Shown piece by piece: positions 8,459 to 18,250 of a DNA stretch of 64,000 bases. The notes under the pieces were generated by a model. It searched no databases, was not told where the DNA came from, and saw nothing but the letters and a program-made list of their open reading frames with translations. Both the position numbers and the translations under genes were made by a program. Source of the stretch: an uncultured Clostridia bacterium (GTDB lineage Bacteria > Bacillota > Clostridia > UBA1381). Every line of letters begins with the position of its first letter. The stretch's first letter is position 1. Location of the stretch: NCBI GenBank assembly GCA_947631085.1, contig CANRJY010000001.1:204529-268528 (forward strand). The letters are read 5' to 3'.

Positions 8459-9535
8459 TCAATAATCCAAAAAGTCCTTCAATTTCTTCGAACGGCTCGG
8501 ATGGCGGAGCTTCCTTAACGCCTTTGCTTCTATTTGACGTATACGCTCCCTCGTCACTTCAAACTCCTTGCCTACTTCTTCAAGCGTGCGCTGTCTGCCG
8601 TCGTCCAAACCGAAACGCAGCCGCAGCACCTTTGCCTCCCGCGGTGTTAGGGTTTTTAAAACATCCACGAGCTGCTCCTTTAAGAGCACGAAGCTTGCCG
8701 CCTCGCTCGGAGCGGGAGCGTCGTCGTCGGGGATGAAATCGCCCAAATGGCTGTCCTCCTCCTCGCCTATCGGAGTTTCCAAAGATACGGGTTCCTGTGA
8801 AATTTTTGATATTTCCATTACCTTCTCAATAGGCATGTTGAGCTCCTTCGCAAGCTCGTCCGGAGTGGGCTCGCGTCCCAATTCCTGCACGAGCTGTCGC
8901 GAAACTCTGACGAGCTTGTTGATCGTCTCGACCATATGAACCGGTATCCTTATTGTTCTTGCCTGGTCCGCTATTGCCCTTGTTATCGCCTGTCTTATCC
9001 ACCATGTAGCGTAGGTTGAAAACTTGTATCCCTTTGTGTAATCAAATTTATCGACAGCCTTTATCAGACCGAGATTACCCTCCTGAATAAGATCGAGAAA
9101 CATCATGCCGCGTCCTACATAGCGCTTGGCAATCGAAACGACAAGGCGCAGATTCGCCTCCGCCAAATGCTTCTTCGCTTCCTCGTCACCCTGCGCCATA
9201 CGCTCCGCAAGCGCCAATTCCTCCTCGGGACTGAGCAAGTCGACCTTTCCTATTTCCTTAAGATACATCTTGACGTGGTCGTCAATACTTATTCCCTCGG
9301 GTACGGACAAATCCTCGAGCTCCTCCTTGGAAACCTCGATTTCCTCAAGCTCTTTATCCATATCCTCAACTAATTCTATGCCTTCCTTTTCGAAGCGGTC
9401 GTATAGAAGCTCAAGCTCTTCCGGACTTATTTCCAGTTCTTCAAAGGCTTCGGCAATTTCCTTATAGGCAAGAACGCCTTTTTTCTTGCCGCGCTCTATC
9501 AACGCCCTTCTTATCGCCTTTTTTTTCTCCTGCAT
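8459..9535 (-). CDS. rpoD: Principal sigma factor SigA/RpoD
   Basis: Housekeeping sigma-70 factor. A short region 1.1 (residues 1-75) is followed by region 1.2/2 with [20 protein letters not shown], region 3 with [21 protein letters not shown], and region 4 with [20 protein letters not shown]. Start chosen at ATG 9535, nine bases after a GGAGG that is embedded in the last codons of dnaG; an upstream in-frame start at 9568 would overlap dnaG and lacks a usable site. The resulting length of 358 residues fits the Firmicutes SigA. It is tightly coupled to dnaG. Confidence 0.97.
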   Translation of the reverse strand: MQEKKKAIRRALIERGKKKGVLAYKEIAEAFEELEISPEELELLYDRFEKEGIELVEDMDKELEEIEVSKEELEDLSVPEGISIDDHVKMYLKEIGKVDLLSPEEELALAERMAQGDEEAKKHLAEANLRLVVSIAKRYVGRGMMFLDLIQEGNLGLIKAVDKFDYTKGYKFSTYATWWIRQAITRAIADQARTIRIPVHMVETINKLVRVSRQLVQELGREPTPDELAKELNMPIEKVMEISKISQEPVSLETPIGEEEDSHLGDFIPDDDAPAPSEAASFVLLKEQLVDVLKTLTPREAKVLRLRFGLDDGRQRTLEEVGKEFEVTRERIRQIEAKALRKLRHPSRSKKLKDFLDY

Positions 9536-9539
9536 AAAA

Positions 9540-11348
9540 TCATTCCTCCCAAGTATTTTTTCCTTCAAGAAGCTCTTGTTTTTGTTTGAACAGCTCGCCG
9601 AGTCTTGCCGGATCGTTTTCGCCGTTGATCATCATTTGCAGCTTTTCGAGCCGGATAGTGTAAATTAAGTCCTTCAGCGTGCTTTCGTCATTTGAGTAAA
9701 CCTCCATGTTGTAAAAAACAGCCGACGCCTCGTCAGTTTCCGTTTCGGCGGAACTGAACTCATTTAAAATCATCGCTTCGTCCGGCTGTACGCCGTTTTC
9801 GTAGCAATCATAAATCTTCCGCGCGAGCCGCCTGTACACGTCCGTCGAGAAATCGTCGGGAGCAAGCTGCTCCTTTGCGAGCCTGTACAGCTTTTTACTT
9901 GTTGAAATCAAGCCCAAAAGCCGCTTTTCCGCTTCAAGCAGCGTATTGGGGACAGTGATTTTCTTTTCCGCACCCGCGTTTGCGCGCATTACCTCGCGCC
10001 GCTTATATTCCTGCTTTGCGGGCAGTCTTTGATATCGGTTTTTAGCTGTTTTTTCTTTGTATTTGCTCAGAATAGCCTCTTTGTTGATATCTGTTTCCTC
10101 CGCCACTCTGCTCATGTACGCGTCTATCTCAACCATATCGGAAAGACCGGAAAATACATTTACGACCTCATCGATAAAGCGTACCTTTCCGTCTGTTGTA
10201 GTCGTGTCATATTTGCCCTTTATAAGAGATATTTTAAACTCGGTTGACGGCATGGCCGACGCCGCTGCCGCCTTGAAGCCCTCGATACCGTTTTTGTTTA
10301 TGTATTCATCGGGATCCTTCGCGCCTTTTAGCCGTATAACTCTTGATTTGCCGCCCGCGGCGCCGATTATATCAATCGCGCGGAGCGCCGCTTTTACGCC
10401 CGCCTCGTCGCTGTCGTAACAGATGAGTATCTCGCCGGCGTAGCGCAGCATCAGCTTCGCCTGATTTTCCGTTATCGCCGTGCCGAGCGTCGCGACTATA
10501 TTTTTTATTCCGGCTTGATACACGCTTATAACGTCCATATAACCCTCGCACAAAATAAGATCGTCCGCCTTCGCGTTTTTGGCAAGGTTAAGCGAGAACA
10601 AATTCCTTCCCTTATCAAACGCGGCGGTTTCGGAGCTGTTTAAATATTTCGGCGGTTTGAAGCCGTTTATTTCCCCGTCGTGCATAATGCGCCCGCCAAA
10701 TCCTATGACGTTCCCGCGCACGTCTATTATCGGGAACATGACCCTTGCGCGGAATTTATCATATATTTTCCCGTCACGGTTTACCGCCAAAGACGCGTCC
10801 ACTATCTGTTCCGCCGTATAGCCCTTGCTTTTCAAATAATTCAAAAGCGCGTCGCGCTCGTCCAAAGCGTAGCCCAGCCCGTAAACCGTCACCGTTTTCC
10901 ATGAGATTCTGCGGCGGCCGAAATACTCTCTCGCGGCCCTGCCGCGTTCCTCATGCTTTAAGTTGTTGAAAAAAAATCTTGCGGCGATTTTATTCATCTC
11001 GAGAATACGCTTCTTGCGCTCGTGAGCGGCGCTGCTCATATTCGCGCTGCCCTCGGGAATTATTATCCCCGCCCTGTCCGCCAAAAGCTTCACCGCCTCG
11101 ACAAAATCGAGGTTTTCCGTCCGCATCACAAACTGAACCAAATTCCCGCTCGCGCCGCATCCGAAACAATGAAAAAGCTGCTTGTCCTGACTTACATGAA
11201 ACGAGGGTGTTTTTTCGTTGTGGAACGGACACAGACCGCTGTAATCGCGTCCCGATTTCTTAAGCCGCACATATTTGGACACATAATCTATTATATCGTT
11301 TCCGCTGCAGATCTCGCTCAAAAGATCGTCGGATATAAACTGCGGCAC
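9540..11348 (-). CDS. dnaG: DNA primase
   Basis: Synthesises RNA primers at the replication fork. The N-terminal zinc-binding domain has [11 protein letters not shown] and HCFGCGASG, with ligands C40, H43, C61 and C64. The central catalytic core includes FGGRIM and the TOPRIM motif [15 protein letters not shown] (about 262-276), followed by CYDSDEAG. The C-terminal helicase-interaction region spans about 450-602. The start is GTG, seven bases after GGAGG. It is the first gene of the dnaG-rpoD-prmA-flavoprotein operon; rpsU, which precedes dnaG in many bacteria, is absent here. Confidence 0.96.
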   Translation of the reverse strand: MPQFISDDLLSEICSGNDIIDYVSKYVRLKKSGRDYSGLCPFHNEKTPSFHVSQDKQLFHCFGCGASGNLVQFVMRTENLDFVEAVKLLADRAGIIIPEGSANMSSAAHERKKRILEMNKIAARFFFNNLKHEERGRAAREYFGRRRISWKTVTVYGLGYALDERDALLNYLKSKGYTAEQIVDASLAVNRDGKIYDKFRARVMFPIIDVRGNVIGFGGRIMHDGEINGFKPPKYLNSSETAAFDKGRNLFSLNLAKNAKADDLILCEGYMDVISVYQAGIKNIVATLGTAITENQAKLMLRYAGEILICYDSDEAGVKAALRAIDIIGAAGGKSRVIRLKGAKDPDEYINKNGIEGFKAAAASAMPSTEFKISLIKGKYDTTTTDGKVRFIDEVVNVFSGLSDMVEIDAYMSRVAEETDINKEAILSKYKEKTAKNRYQRLPAKQEYKRREVMRANAGAEKKITVPNTLLEAEKRLLGLISTSKKLYRLAKEQLAPDDFSTDVYRRLARKIYDCYENGVQPDEAMILNEFSSAETETDEASAVFYNMEVYSNDESTLKDLIYTIRLEKLQMMINGENDPARLGELFKQKQELLEGKNTWEE

Positions 11349-11415
11349 ACTCTCACCTCCAACAGCGCTGCTGTCTCATTGTTTCGTATATTTAAGTTTG
11401 CACAACATCAAGAAA

Positions 11416-11446
11416 ATTATACCTGTACGCCGTCTGCGCGCAGACG
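11416..11446 (-). promoter_or_regulatory. Candidate promoter with 16-bp palindrome upstream of dnaG
   Basis: On the minus strand a TATAAT lies at 11416-11421. The -35 position is occupied by the perfect palindrome CGTCTGCGCGCAGACG (11431-11446) rather than by a consensus hexamer. The palindrome would be well placed for a repressor or activator of the dnaG-rpoD operon. This is inference; no regulator is known for it. Confidence 0.45.
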
Positions 11447-11656
11447 CCGCTATAGTATATTTACCCCGTAATTTAAATTAATAACACTTTTTTCGGGAAT
11501 CAAGGTCGTTTTCCGTCCGTTTTGCGTTTCTCTCTTTTTAATAATACGACGCTTGACGCCGAAAACCCTTTTTTATGTCAAAAAAACATAAATTCCCGAT
11601 CCGCCGGCACAAACGGCACTGTGCGGAAACCGGCGGCAGGTTTTGTGATTTGCCCC

Positions 11657-11685
11657 TTTACAAATTTCCCGAAAAGTGTTATAAT
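11657..11685 (+). promoter_or_regulatory. Sigma-A promoter reading towards the SLH gene
   Basis: TTTACA (11657-11662), 17-base spacer, TATAAT (11680-11685). It implies a ~245-base leader before the SLH start codon. Confidence 0.75.
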
Positions 11686-11691
11686 GTAAAA

Positions 11692-11817
11692 TGTCACATA
11701 TTTACTTAAATTTTAATATTTTACCGATAACGGCTTACGCTATGAAAAAAGCGTAGGTTACTTTGACTATATTCCGTTATTGGTAAATTTATATTTTTTG
11801 AGGGTAAATGTGTGACA
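11692..11817 (+). ncRNA. Candidate structured leader RNA or MITE-like inverted repeat
   Basis: Nested pairing is visible: P1 TGTCACATATTTAC (11692-11705) with GTAAATGTGTGACA (11804-11817); P2 TTTACCGATAACGG (11720-11733) with CCGTTATTGGTAAA (11774-11787); P3 CTTACGCT (11734-11741) with AGCGTAGG (11750-11757). Each pair is complementary apart from G-U wobbles. The element begins about where the 11657-11685 promoter would initiate. A second short stem (AAAGACCGCG with TGCGTGGCTTT) follows near 11830. I recognise no known riboswitch. The terminal inverted repeats also fit a small MITE. The remaining intergenic sequence from 11349 to 11935 shows no gene. Confidence 0.5.
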
Positions 11818-11935
11818 ACATTTAATGTCAAAGACCGCGTTTTTTTAATGCGTGGCTTTGCGTTAAGTGAGGTCACGCCTTTTTATTTGCGCTAAATCCT
11901 CAAAAAAAACAAAACGGAAAGGAAGGTTCTACACA

Positions 11936-13072
11936 ATGAAAAGAATCAAAAAAATCTTATCGCTCGCAATAGCGGCGATAACGGCAGCGGCGGCAATAAC
12001 AGCGCAAGCCGCACAGTTCACCGACCTCGGTCCCGACCATTGGGCGTATAACAGCGTTACAAAAATGGCGGAGCGCGGTGTTTTCTCCGGCTATGAGGAC
12101 GGCACGTTCCGTCCCGAGCAATCAATTACACACGAAGAGTTCATAAAGACGATCGTTGAATACGTCGCTCCGGGCAGCGTTACGCCGAAGGACGCGGATT
12201 ACCGGCAGGTTATAACGAACGATCCGTCAAATCCGCAGTATTGGACAAATCACTGGGAAGCATGGGCACAGCCCTACCTTGACAAGGCACTTGAGCTCGG
12301 TCTTATCGGCGACGGCAGCGACGCAAGCAATAAGAAAATCGCGACACTTCTCGACGACTACGATGAAATCATAAACGGCACGACTGTTGAGCCGTGGCAC
12401 GGTGAATTCCTCAATACCGAAAACGGCGTAACAGGCAAATTCACCTATGATTTTATCCCCGTATCGCTTGAAATCGACCTCGATGATACCGACAATATTG
12501 CGCCCAATACGCCTATCACGCGTGAAGAGGCGGCAAGACTTGTCACAAGAGCATTGTATCTGACGCACGATAATGATCATTTGTATGAAAGCGTTAATAA
12601 TACGTCTTTCAAATATGAATTTCCTTATACATTGAGTTATAAGTATGCAAGTACGGCAATTTGCTATAAATGGCCTGAAAGCTGGGTTAATTTTCATGGA
12701 TATAGCTACAGTGATAACCTACCTTTAGCCGGTGTAATCTGCAATATAGACATTGACACCGGTTTAACAGAAGGTAACGGCGTATGGGGTGTTACACCCA
12801 ATTACAGACGTGATGTACTTGTCGCTCTGTTAAACGGCATTATCGGCACAGATGAAAACGGTATGTATAATCCTCAGCAGTCTTTGACAAGAGCCGAGGC
12901 GGCGGCTATTGCGCTCAGACTTTCAGATAAAAATGAAAGATTTGTAAATGATGATAATAATTCTTACTATTTGCGGCACGCAGTCAACTCGGCTTATGAA
13001 AGTTCGCAGAATAAATACTATATACAAATATCTAATCGCATATACGAACAAAACCTCTACACAAATTATTAA
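11936..13072 (+). CDS. Secreted S-layer homology (SLH) domain protein
   Basis: Exported protein that probably binds secondary cell-wall polymer. The signal peptide covers about residues 1-26 (KRIKKILSLAIAAITAAAA, cleavage after AQA). One SLH repeat follows directly (FTDLGPDHWAYNSVTKMA through RPEQSITHEEFIKTI). Partial or divergent SLH repeats lie at about 175-210 (TPITREEAARLVTRAL) and 290-330 (NGMYNPQQSLTRAEAAAIA). The intervening ~140 residues are Tyr/Asn-rich and unrecognised. ATG at 11936 follows GGAAGG; an earlier in-frame start would only add an unlikely basic extension ahead of the signal peptide. The protein consists almost entirely of SLH modules without an enzymatic domain, so a surface-structural role is likely. 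The long leader upstream suggests post-transcriptional control. Confidence 0.85.
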   Translation: MKRIKKILSLAIAAITAAAAITAQAAQFTDLGPDHWAYNSVTKMAERGVFSGYEDGTFRPEQSITHEEFIKTIVEYVAPGSVTPKDADYRQVITNDPSNPQYWTNHWEAWAQPYLDKALELGLIGDGSDASNKKIATLLDDYDEIINGTTVEPWHGEFLNTENGVTGKFTYDFIPVSLEIDLDDTDNIAPNTPITREEAARLVTRALYLTHDNDHLYESVNNTSFKYEFPYTLSYKYASTAICYKWPESWVNFHGYSYSDNLPLAGVICNIDIDTGLTEGNGVWGVTPNYRRDVLVALLNGIIGTDENGMYNPQQSLTRAEAAAIALRLSDKNERFVNDDNNSYYLRHAVNSAYESSQNKYYIQISNRIYEQNLYTNY

Positions 13073-13211
13073 TTCGCCGCTAAGCGTAATTCACATTTTC
13101 AAAATCTCACGCTCCGCATACATTCGCGGAGGCAAAACATTACGGAAAGCGCGATGATGAAGACACTGACAACGATGACGAAAACCCTGATAAGAGCGAG
13201 CTTTCGGATAT

Positions 13212-13246
13212 AAAAAAACCATGCGGACGAGTGTTCGCATGGTTTT
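13212..13246 (-). terminator. Rho-independent terminator of ssrA
   Basis: Eleven-base arms AAAACCATGCG/CGCATGGTTTT (13215-13225 with 13236-13246) are followed on the minus strand by seven T. T-rich flanks on both sides also allow it to stop transcription from the SLH gene. Confidence 0.85.
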
Positions 13247-13250
13247 AGTT

Positions 13251-13601
13251 TGGTGGAGCTGACGAGAATCGAACTCGTGTCCGAAAACAAATCCGCCTGA
13301 GTTTCTCCGAGCGCAGGTTACGATTTATATTCCCTTCGCTAAATCTCCGTAACCGAAGCTATAGCGTCGGTAGTCCCTTGTTCATGGCGCGGGGCGGAAC
13401 AATCCCGCACTCACGTTCACCGCTGGTATGCGCCTCAGTCCGCGCCGCGGTACTCGCGGAGGAGACGAAAGCTGCTTAGGCAGCTAAAGCTAAATCGTAA
13501 TCGTTAGCGTTTATTTTTAAAGTGAGCCTTTTTAACGCGGCTGACCCGTCCGCGGCTCGCTTCTCAGGTTTCCCTGTCCCCGTCGAAGCCATTGCAGCCC
13601 C
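13251..13601 (-). ncRNA. ssrA: tmRNA
   Basis: Rescues stalled ribosomes together with SmpB. The 5' end GGGGCTG (13601) pairs with the 3' CAGCTCC followed by ACCA (13251), giving the alanine-tRNA-like acceptor stem. The conserved 5' GGCTTCGACGGGG and the 3' T-arm GAATCGAACTC complement are present. The tag reading frame runs 13508 to 13476 and encodes ANDYDLALAA followed by TAA, ending in the protease-recognised LAA. Length is 351 bases. It sits just downstream of smpB but has its own promoter. Confidence 0.96.
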
Positions 13602-13614
13602 ATGAGATTAATAT

Positions 13615-13643
13615 AGTATAGCATATTTTTTTCGGTTTTGCAA
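13615..13643 (-). promoter_or_regulatory. Promoter of ssrA
   Basis: TTGCAA, 17-base spacer, TATACT on the minus strand. The -10 lies about 14 bases before the mature tmRNA 5' end, so a short 5' trim by RNase P is expected. Confidence 0.75.
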
Positions 13644-13650
13644 GTATTTT

Positions 13651-14118
13651 TTATCTGTTCCGTGATTTTATCGCTCTGTCTATATTTCTCTGCGCGTCGC
13701 GCTTTGCCATGTCCTCGCGCTTGTCGTAGAGCTTTTTGCCCTTAGCGAGAGCCAGCGATACCTTCACGAGCGAGCCTTTGAGATACACGGACAAGGGTAT
13801 CAGCGAATAGCCCTGCTGCTGCAGTGCGCCCGCGAGCTTTCGGATTTCCTTTTTATGGAGCAGCAGCCTGCGTTCTCTGAGCGGATCGCGGTTAAAAATA
13901 TTTCCCTTCTCGAACGGGCTTATGTTCATCTGCTTTACATAAACCTCGCCGCCCGTAATTGAAGCGTACGCGTCGGTCAGGTTTACTTTGCCCTGCCTTA
14001 CGGATTTCACTTCTGTGCCGCAAAGCTCGATTCCCGCTTCAAGCGTTTCTTCTATAAAATAATCGTGACGCGCTTTTTTGTTCTGCGCGAGAATTTTTAT
14101 GTTTTCCTTTTCCGCCAT
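13651..14118 (-). CDS. smpB: SsrA-binding protein SmpB
   Basis: Binds the tRNA-like domain of tmRNA and delivers it to stalled ribosomes. Family blocks are visible: [62 protein letters not shown], and a basic C-terminal tail ([21 protein letters not shown]) that mimics the missing tRNA anticodon stem. Length is 155 residues, as expected. ATG follows AAAGGAG. It is immediately upstream of ssrA, its functional partner. Confidence 0.97.
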   Translation of the reverse strand: MAEKENIKILAQNKKARHDYFIEETLEAGIELCGTEVKSVRQGKVNLTDAYASITGGEVYVKQMNISPFEKGNIFNRDPLRERRLLLHKKEIRKLAGALQQQGYSLIPLSVYLKGSLVKVSLALAKGKKLYDKREDMAKRDAQRNIDRAIKSRNR

Positions 14119-14175
14119 AGCGGTTATCGCTCCTTTCCCGTATAATTTTTGCCGCGAAACGCCGCTTTCATACCG

Positions 14176-14646
14176 TCAGCGCTGACGTTTTTTCCGACGT
14201 GTCTCATAGCGTTTCTGTCCCTCGAGATACAGCTTCCTCCAGTACGCATCCTCCGAGAGAGCCACGGGCGGCACCTCCGACGGTCTGCCGTTTCCGTCGA
14301 GCGATACCATTGTGAAAAAAGCGGTAAGCGCGATTTGCTTCCCTTCGCTTCTCAGGTTTTCGGACTCAACGGTTACGAAAACCTCCATAGACGAAAATCC
14401 CGCGTAGATAACGTTCGCGCGGCACGTTACAAGGTCGCCCACAAGCACGGGCTGTTTAAAGTTTATTTCCTCCACCCTCGCCGTAACGACGTTTGTGCGC
14501 GCGTGCTTCTGCGCCGCGACTCCCGCGGTGGAGTCCATCATTTTCATTATCTCGCCGCCGTGTACGTTTCCCGCCGGATTAGCCTGATACGGCAAAACCA
14601 GCTCCGCGAGCACGGCCGACGATTCGGTTGGTAATTTGGGCTTCAT
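14176..14646 (-). CDS. Acyl-CoA thioesterase, hotdog fold (YciA/BACH-like)
   Basis: Probably hydrolyses acyl-CoA thioesters in the cytoplasm. The single hotdog domain carries the family motif LPYQANPAGNVHGGEIMKMMDSTAGVAA, with the conserved Asn/His/Gly and Asp positions, then a typical beta segment (NFKQPVLVGDLVTCRANVIYAG). Length is 156 residues. The C-terminus is strongly basic (ETRRKKRQR). AAGGAG lies six bases before ATG. It is upstream of smpB on the same strand with a short gap and may be cotranscribed. The substrate chain length cannot be predicted. Confidence 0.85.
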   Translation of the reverse strand: MKPKLPTESSAVLAELVLPYQANPAGNVHGGEIMKMMDSTAGVAAQKHARTNVVTARVEEINFKQPVLVGDLVTCRANVIYAGFSSMEVFVTVESENLRSEGKQIALTAFFTMVSLDGNGRPSEVPPVALSEDAYWRKLYLEGQKRYETRRKKRQR

Positions 14647-14811
14647 ATTGCTCTCCTTAACATTTTTAATATCGAAATAAATCCGAATGTGTGCCTGTGC
14701 GTATCACGCTTCTATTATACATGATTTCCTTCTAAATATCAATAGTTTAATATTTTTTATCCCTCGATTTTAAATTCTTACGGGATTTTTATATAAAAAT
14801 ACAAAATCTAC

Positions 14812-14840
14812 TTGCAAAATTGCCCGAAATGTATTAGAAT
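14812..14840 (+). promoter_or_regulatory. Promoter of pgi
   Basis: TTGCAA, 17-base spacer, TAGAAT, starting a transcript about 30 bases before the pgi start codon. Confidence 0.7.
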
Positions 14841-14877
14841 TAATATATATAGTATTTTCACATAAGGAGGACATACA

Positions 14878-16230
14878 ATGAGTAATATAACTTTTGACTA
14901 TTCAAAGGCTCTGCCGTTTGTCGGACAGCACGAGGTAGATAATCTCGCGCCTTTCGTTGCGGCGGCGCATGAGACGCTCCATAACAAAACCGGCGCGGGC
15001 AGCGACTATCTCGGCTGGGTGGAGCTTCCGACCAACTACGACAAGGACGAATTTGCGCGAATTAAAAAGGCGGCGGAGAAAATCCGTTCCGATTCGGACG
15101 CGCTTATCGTTATCGGCATAGGCGGCTCGTATCTCGGTGCGAGAGCGGCTGTCGAGATGCTTCAGCACTCGTTCTACAACGCTCTTGACGCGGACAAGAG
15201 AAAGGGTCCCGCCGTATTTTTCGCAGGCAACAACATAAGCTCTACATACATGAGCGATTTGCTTGAAACGATAGAGGGCAAGGACATTTCCGTAAACGTT
15301 ATCTCTAAGTCCGGCACTACCACCGAGCCGGCTATAGCGTTCAGAATTTTCAAGGATCTGCTTGAAAAGAAGTACGGCAAGGAGGAAGCAGCAAAGAGAA
15401 TTTACGCGACTACCGACAAGGCGCGCGGCGCATTAAAAACTCTTGCGGACGCGGAGGGCTACGAAACATTCGTCGTTCCCGATGACGTAGGCGGACGCTA
15501 TTCCGTTCTCACAGCCGTGGGACTTCTCCCTATCGCGGCTGCGGGCATAGACATAGACGCTATGATGAAGGGCGCGAAGGAAGCTCAGGACGAATACAAT
15601 AATCCGAATTTAGCCGAAAATCAGTGCTATCAGTACGCGGCTGTAAGAAACGCTCTCGCGAGAAAGGGCAAGACCGTTGAAATGGTAGTAAACTACGAGC
15701 CGGCGCTCCACTATTTCGGCGAATGGTGGAAGCAGCTCTACGGCGAGAGCGAGGGCAAGGACAACAAGGGTATATTCCCCGCCGCGGCGGATTTCTCGTC
15801 GGATCTTCACTCAATGGGACAGTACATTCAGCAGGGACAGAGGATTTTATTCGAAACGGCTCTGCTCGTTGAAAATCCGCGCAAGGATAAGACGATCGAG
15901 TCGTCCGAGGAAAATATCGACGGTTTGAACTTCTTAGCCGGCAGAACTATAGATTATGTAAACCAAAAGGCTTCACAGGGTACGGCTTTGGCTCACACCG
16001 ACGGTGGAGTACCCAACCTCGCGGTAAAAATCCCCGCGCTCGACGCGTACAACTTCGGCAAGCTGGTATACTTCTTCGAGAAGGCTTGCGGCATTTCGGG
16101 ATATCTCTTAGGCGTTAATCCGTTCGACCAGCCCGGCGTCGAGGCGTACAAGAAGAATATGTTCGCGCTTCTCGGCAAGCCCGGCTACGAGGATCAGAAA
16201 GCCGCTCTCGAAGCGAGACTCGCCGAATAA
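14878..16230 (+). CDS. pgi: Glucose-6-phosphate isomerase
   Basis: Interconverts glucose-6-phosphate and fructose-6-phosphate in glycolysis and gluconeogenesis. It is the ~450-residue Firmicutes-type PGI. Motifs include the SIS-domain phosphate loop [13 protein letters not shown], the [13 protein letters not shown] signature, and the catalytic-site segments [14 protein letters not shown] and [16 protein letters not shown] follows AAGGAGG by seven bases. It is the first gene of a plus-strand run with a small P-loop protein and thrC. Confidence 0.97.
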   Translation: MSNITFDYSKALPFVGQHEVDNLAPFVAAAHETLHNKTGAGSDYLGWVELPTNYDKDEFARIKKAAEKIRSDSDALIVIGIGGSYLGARAAVEMLQHSFYNALDADKRKGPAVFFAGNNISSTYMSDLLETIEGKDISVNVISKSGTTTEPAIAFRIFKDLLEKKYGKEEAAKRIYATTDKARGALKTLADAEGYETFVVPDDVGGRYSVLTAVGLLPIAAAGIDIDAMMKGAKEAQDEYNNPNLAENQCYQYAAVRNALARKGKTVEMVVNYEPALHYFGEWWKQLYGESEGKDNKGIFPAAADFSSDLHSMGQYIQQGQRILFETALLVENPRKDKTIESSEENIDGLNFLAGRTIDYVNQKASQGTALAHTDGGVPNLAVKIPALDAYNFGKLVYFFEKACGISGYLLGVNPFDQPGVEAYKKNMFALLGKPGYEDQKAALEARLAE

Positions 16231-16292
16231 ATGCAGGTAATCAAAGGGATTAGTAATCCCGTAAAATAAATAATTTAAAGGAGGAAGTTACT

Positions 16293-16709
16293 ATGGTAGA
16301 ACTTCTTATAGGCAAAAAAGGCACAGGCAAAACGAAGCAGCTTATCGACCACGTCAACAACGCGGTAAAGGTTGCGAAGGGCAACGTTGTTTTCATCAGC
16401 AACGACACCGGAAGAAATATGTATGACGTCAGCTCCAAAGCGAGAATGGCTGACACGACTGATTTTGATATCGAAAGCTACAACGAGCTTTTCGGCTTTA
16501 TCTGCGGTATCGTAAGCCGCGACTTCGATATTACGAACGTCTTTATCGACGGTATATTTAAGATCGTAGGCACAGATTCTCTCGAAGGCTTTGAGGAATT
16601 TTCAACAAGACTCGAAAAAATGAGCAGACAGTTCAATATCGCGTTCGTAATTTCTATGAGCATCGACGCTGAGACGGCTCCGGACTATATAAAGGCGCTG
16701 GCCCAGTAA
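16293..16709 (+). CDS. Small P-loop protein of unknown function
   Basis: A single-domain nucleotide-binding protein of 138 residues. A Walker A motif GKKGTGKT lies at residues 7-14, essentially at the N-terminus. A Walker B-like strand VFID lies at 83-86, followed by a third strand NIAFVISMS (115-123). Together these give a minimal RecA/AAA-like core without additional domains. I do not recognise a named family, and the role is unknown. GGAGG lies eight bases before ATG. It sits 62 bases after pgi and 37 bases before thrC, so cotranscription is probable, but neither neighbour suggests a function. Confidence 0.8.
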   Translation: MVELLIGKKGTGKTKQLIDHVNNAVKVAKGNVVFISNDTGRNMYDVSSKARMADTTDFDIESYNELFGFICGIVSRDFDITNVFIDGIFKIVGTDSLEGFEEFSTRLEKMSRQFNIAFVISMSIDAETAPDYIKALAQ

Positions 16710-16746
16710 ACTTAATCAGGCAAAGGAACATTGGAGGTTTTAACAT

Positions 16747-18249
16747 ATGAATTATCAGAGTACGAGGAATAAAAGCATATCGGTAAGCTCGGCGGAGGCG
16801 ATAAAAACGGGCTTAAGCGCCGAGGGCGGATTGTTTGTGCCGGAAAGCTTTCCTTCGGTAAGTCTCGGCGATATAGAAAGTCTCGCGCAGAAATCGTACG
16901 GCGAGCGCGCGTACTTCATATTGAGCAAATTTCTGACAGACTTCACCGATGAGGAGCTTTGGCAGTGCATAAACGGCGCTTACACAAAGGAAAAGTTCGA
17001 AACGGACAGTATCGCGCCGGTATATAAGCTAAATTCCTCGACATATTTTCTTGAGCTTTGGCACGGTCCGACTTGCGCATTTAAGGATATGGCTTTGCAA
17101 ATTCTTCCGCATTTTCTCATCGTGTCGATGAAAAAGACGAATGAGGACAAGGAAATAGTAATACTTGTCGCGACCTCGGGCGATACCGGAAAGGCGGCTC
17201 TCGAGGGCTTTAAGGACGTGGCGGGAACGCGCATTATCGTGTTCTATCCCGACAACGGCGTAAGCGAGATACAGAAGCTGCAAATGGTAACACAGGAGGG
17301 CGACAACGTAAGCGTAGCCGCCGTTAAAGGCAATTTTGACGACGCACAGAACGGCGTTAAGAGGATTTTCACCGACGACGCCTATAAGGAGCTTTTGGCG
17401 AGAAACAAGTTTAAGCTTTCGAGCGCAAACTCCATAAACTGGGGCAGACTCGTTCCGCAGATCGTGTATTACTTTTCCGCATATGCCGATCTTGTCAAAA
17501 ACGGCGAAATAACCGTCGGCGACACAATCAACGTGGTTGTTCCGACCGGCAATTTCGGCAACATACTGGCGTCCTATTACGCGAAGAAAATGGGGCTTCC
17601 TATCGCGAAATTCATATGCGCCTCGAACGAGAACAATGTTCTTACGGACTTCATAAAAACGGGAATTTACGATAAAAACAGAGAGTTCCACACGACTATT
17701 TCACCGTCAATGGACATTCTTATTTCGTCAAATCTCGAAAGATTTCTGTTTGACCTCACCGGCGGGAATGACAATATCGTTTCCGAATGGATGGCGGCGC
17801 TCGCGAGCGAGGGAAAATACGCCGTGTCGGACGAAGTGAAGGAGAAGCTCCAATCAATGTTCTGGGGCGGCTGCTCGGATGACGCGGAGACTATGGCGGC
17901 GATAAAGAAATGCGCGGAGGAATACGATTATGTAATCGACACGCACACAGCCGTTGCGAAATCGGTATACGACAAGTACGCCGCCGAGACGGGCGACACC
18001 ACAAAGACGGTTATCGCGTCAACGGCAAGTCCGTTCAAATTCAATCAGAGCGTACTTATCGCTCTCGGCGACCACAGCGCGGTTATCGGCAGGAACGAGT
18101 TTGAGCTTCTTGACGAGCTTTCGAAAAAAAGTGGTATGGACGTACCTAGATCGCTCGGAGAGCTCAAAAACAAGCAGAAAATATTCAATCTCGTATGTGA
18201 TAAAGACGAAATGCAGAATATCGTAAGCGATTTTCTGATGATAGAATGA
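16747..18249 (+). CDS. thrC: Threonine synthase
   Basis: PLP enzyme that converts O-phosphohomoserine to threonine. The N-terminal YQSTRNKSISVSSAEAIKTG is typical of the long threonine synthase class. PLP lysine lies in GPTCAFKDMALQ, the glycine-rich phosphate loop is ATSGDTGKAALEGF, and a second conserved block is VVPTGNFGNILASYYAKKMG. At 500 residues it is a long-form enzyme. ATG follows GGAGG. The first palindromes of a large hairpin array begin two bases after its stop codon. Confidence 0.96.
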   Translation: MNYQSTRNKSISVSSAEAIKTGLSAEGGLFVPESFPSVSLGDIESLAQKSYGERAYFILSKFLTDFTDEELWQCINGAYTKEKFETDSIAPVYKLNSSTYFLELWHGPTCAFKDMALQILPHFLIVSMKKTNEDKEIVILVATSGDTGKAALEGFKDVAGTRIIVFYPDNGVSEIQKLQMVTQEGDNVSVAAVKGNFDDAQNGVKRIFTDDAYKELLARNKFKLSSANSINWGRLVPQIVYYFSAYADLVKNGEITVGDTINVVVPTGNFGNILASYYAKKMGLPIAKFICASNENNVLTDFIKTGIYDKNREFHTTISPSMDILISSNLERFLFDLTGGNDNIVSEWMAALASEGKYAVSDEVKEKLQSMFWGGCSDDAETMAAIKKCAEEYDYVIDTHTAVAKSVYDKYAAETGDTTKTVIASTASPFKFNQSVLIALGDHSAVIGRNEFELLDELSKKSGMDVPRSLGELKNKQKIFNLVCDKDEMQNIVSDFLMIE

Positions 18250-18250
18250 C

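Noticed and set aside
6422..11232. Numerous long open frames on the opposite strand of dnaG, rpoD, prmA and the flavoprotein
   Set aside because: They lack ribosome sites and lie antisense to genes with clear family motifs; they are coding shadows.
13073..13250. A tRNA gene upstream of the ssrA terminator
   Set aside because: The tRNA-like sequence belongs to the 3' end of the tmRNA itself.
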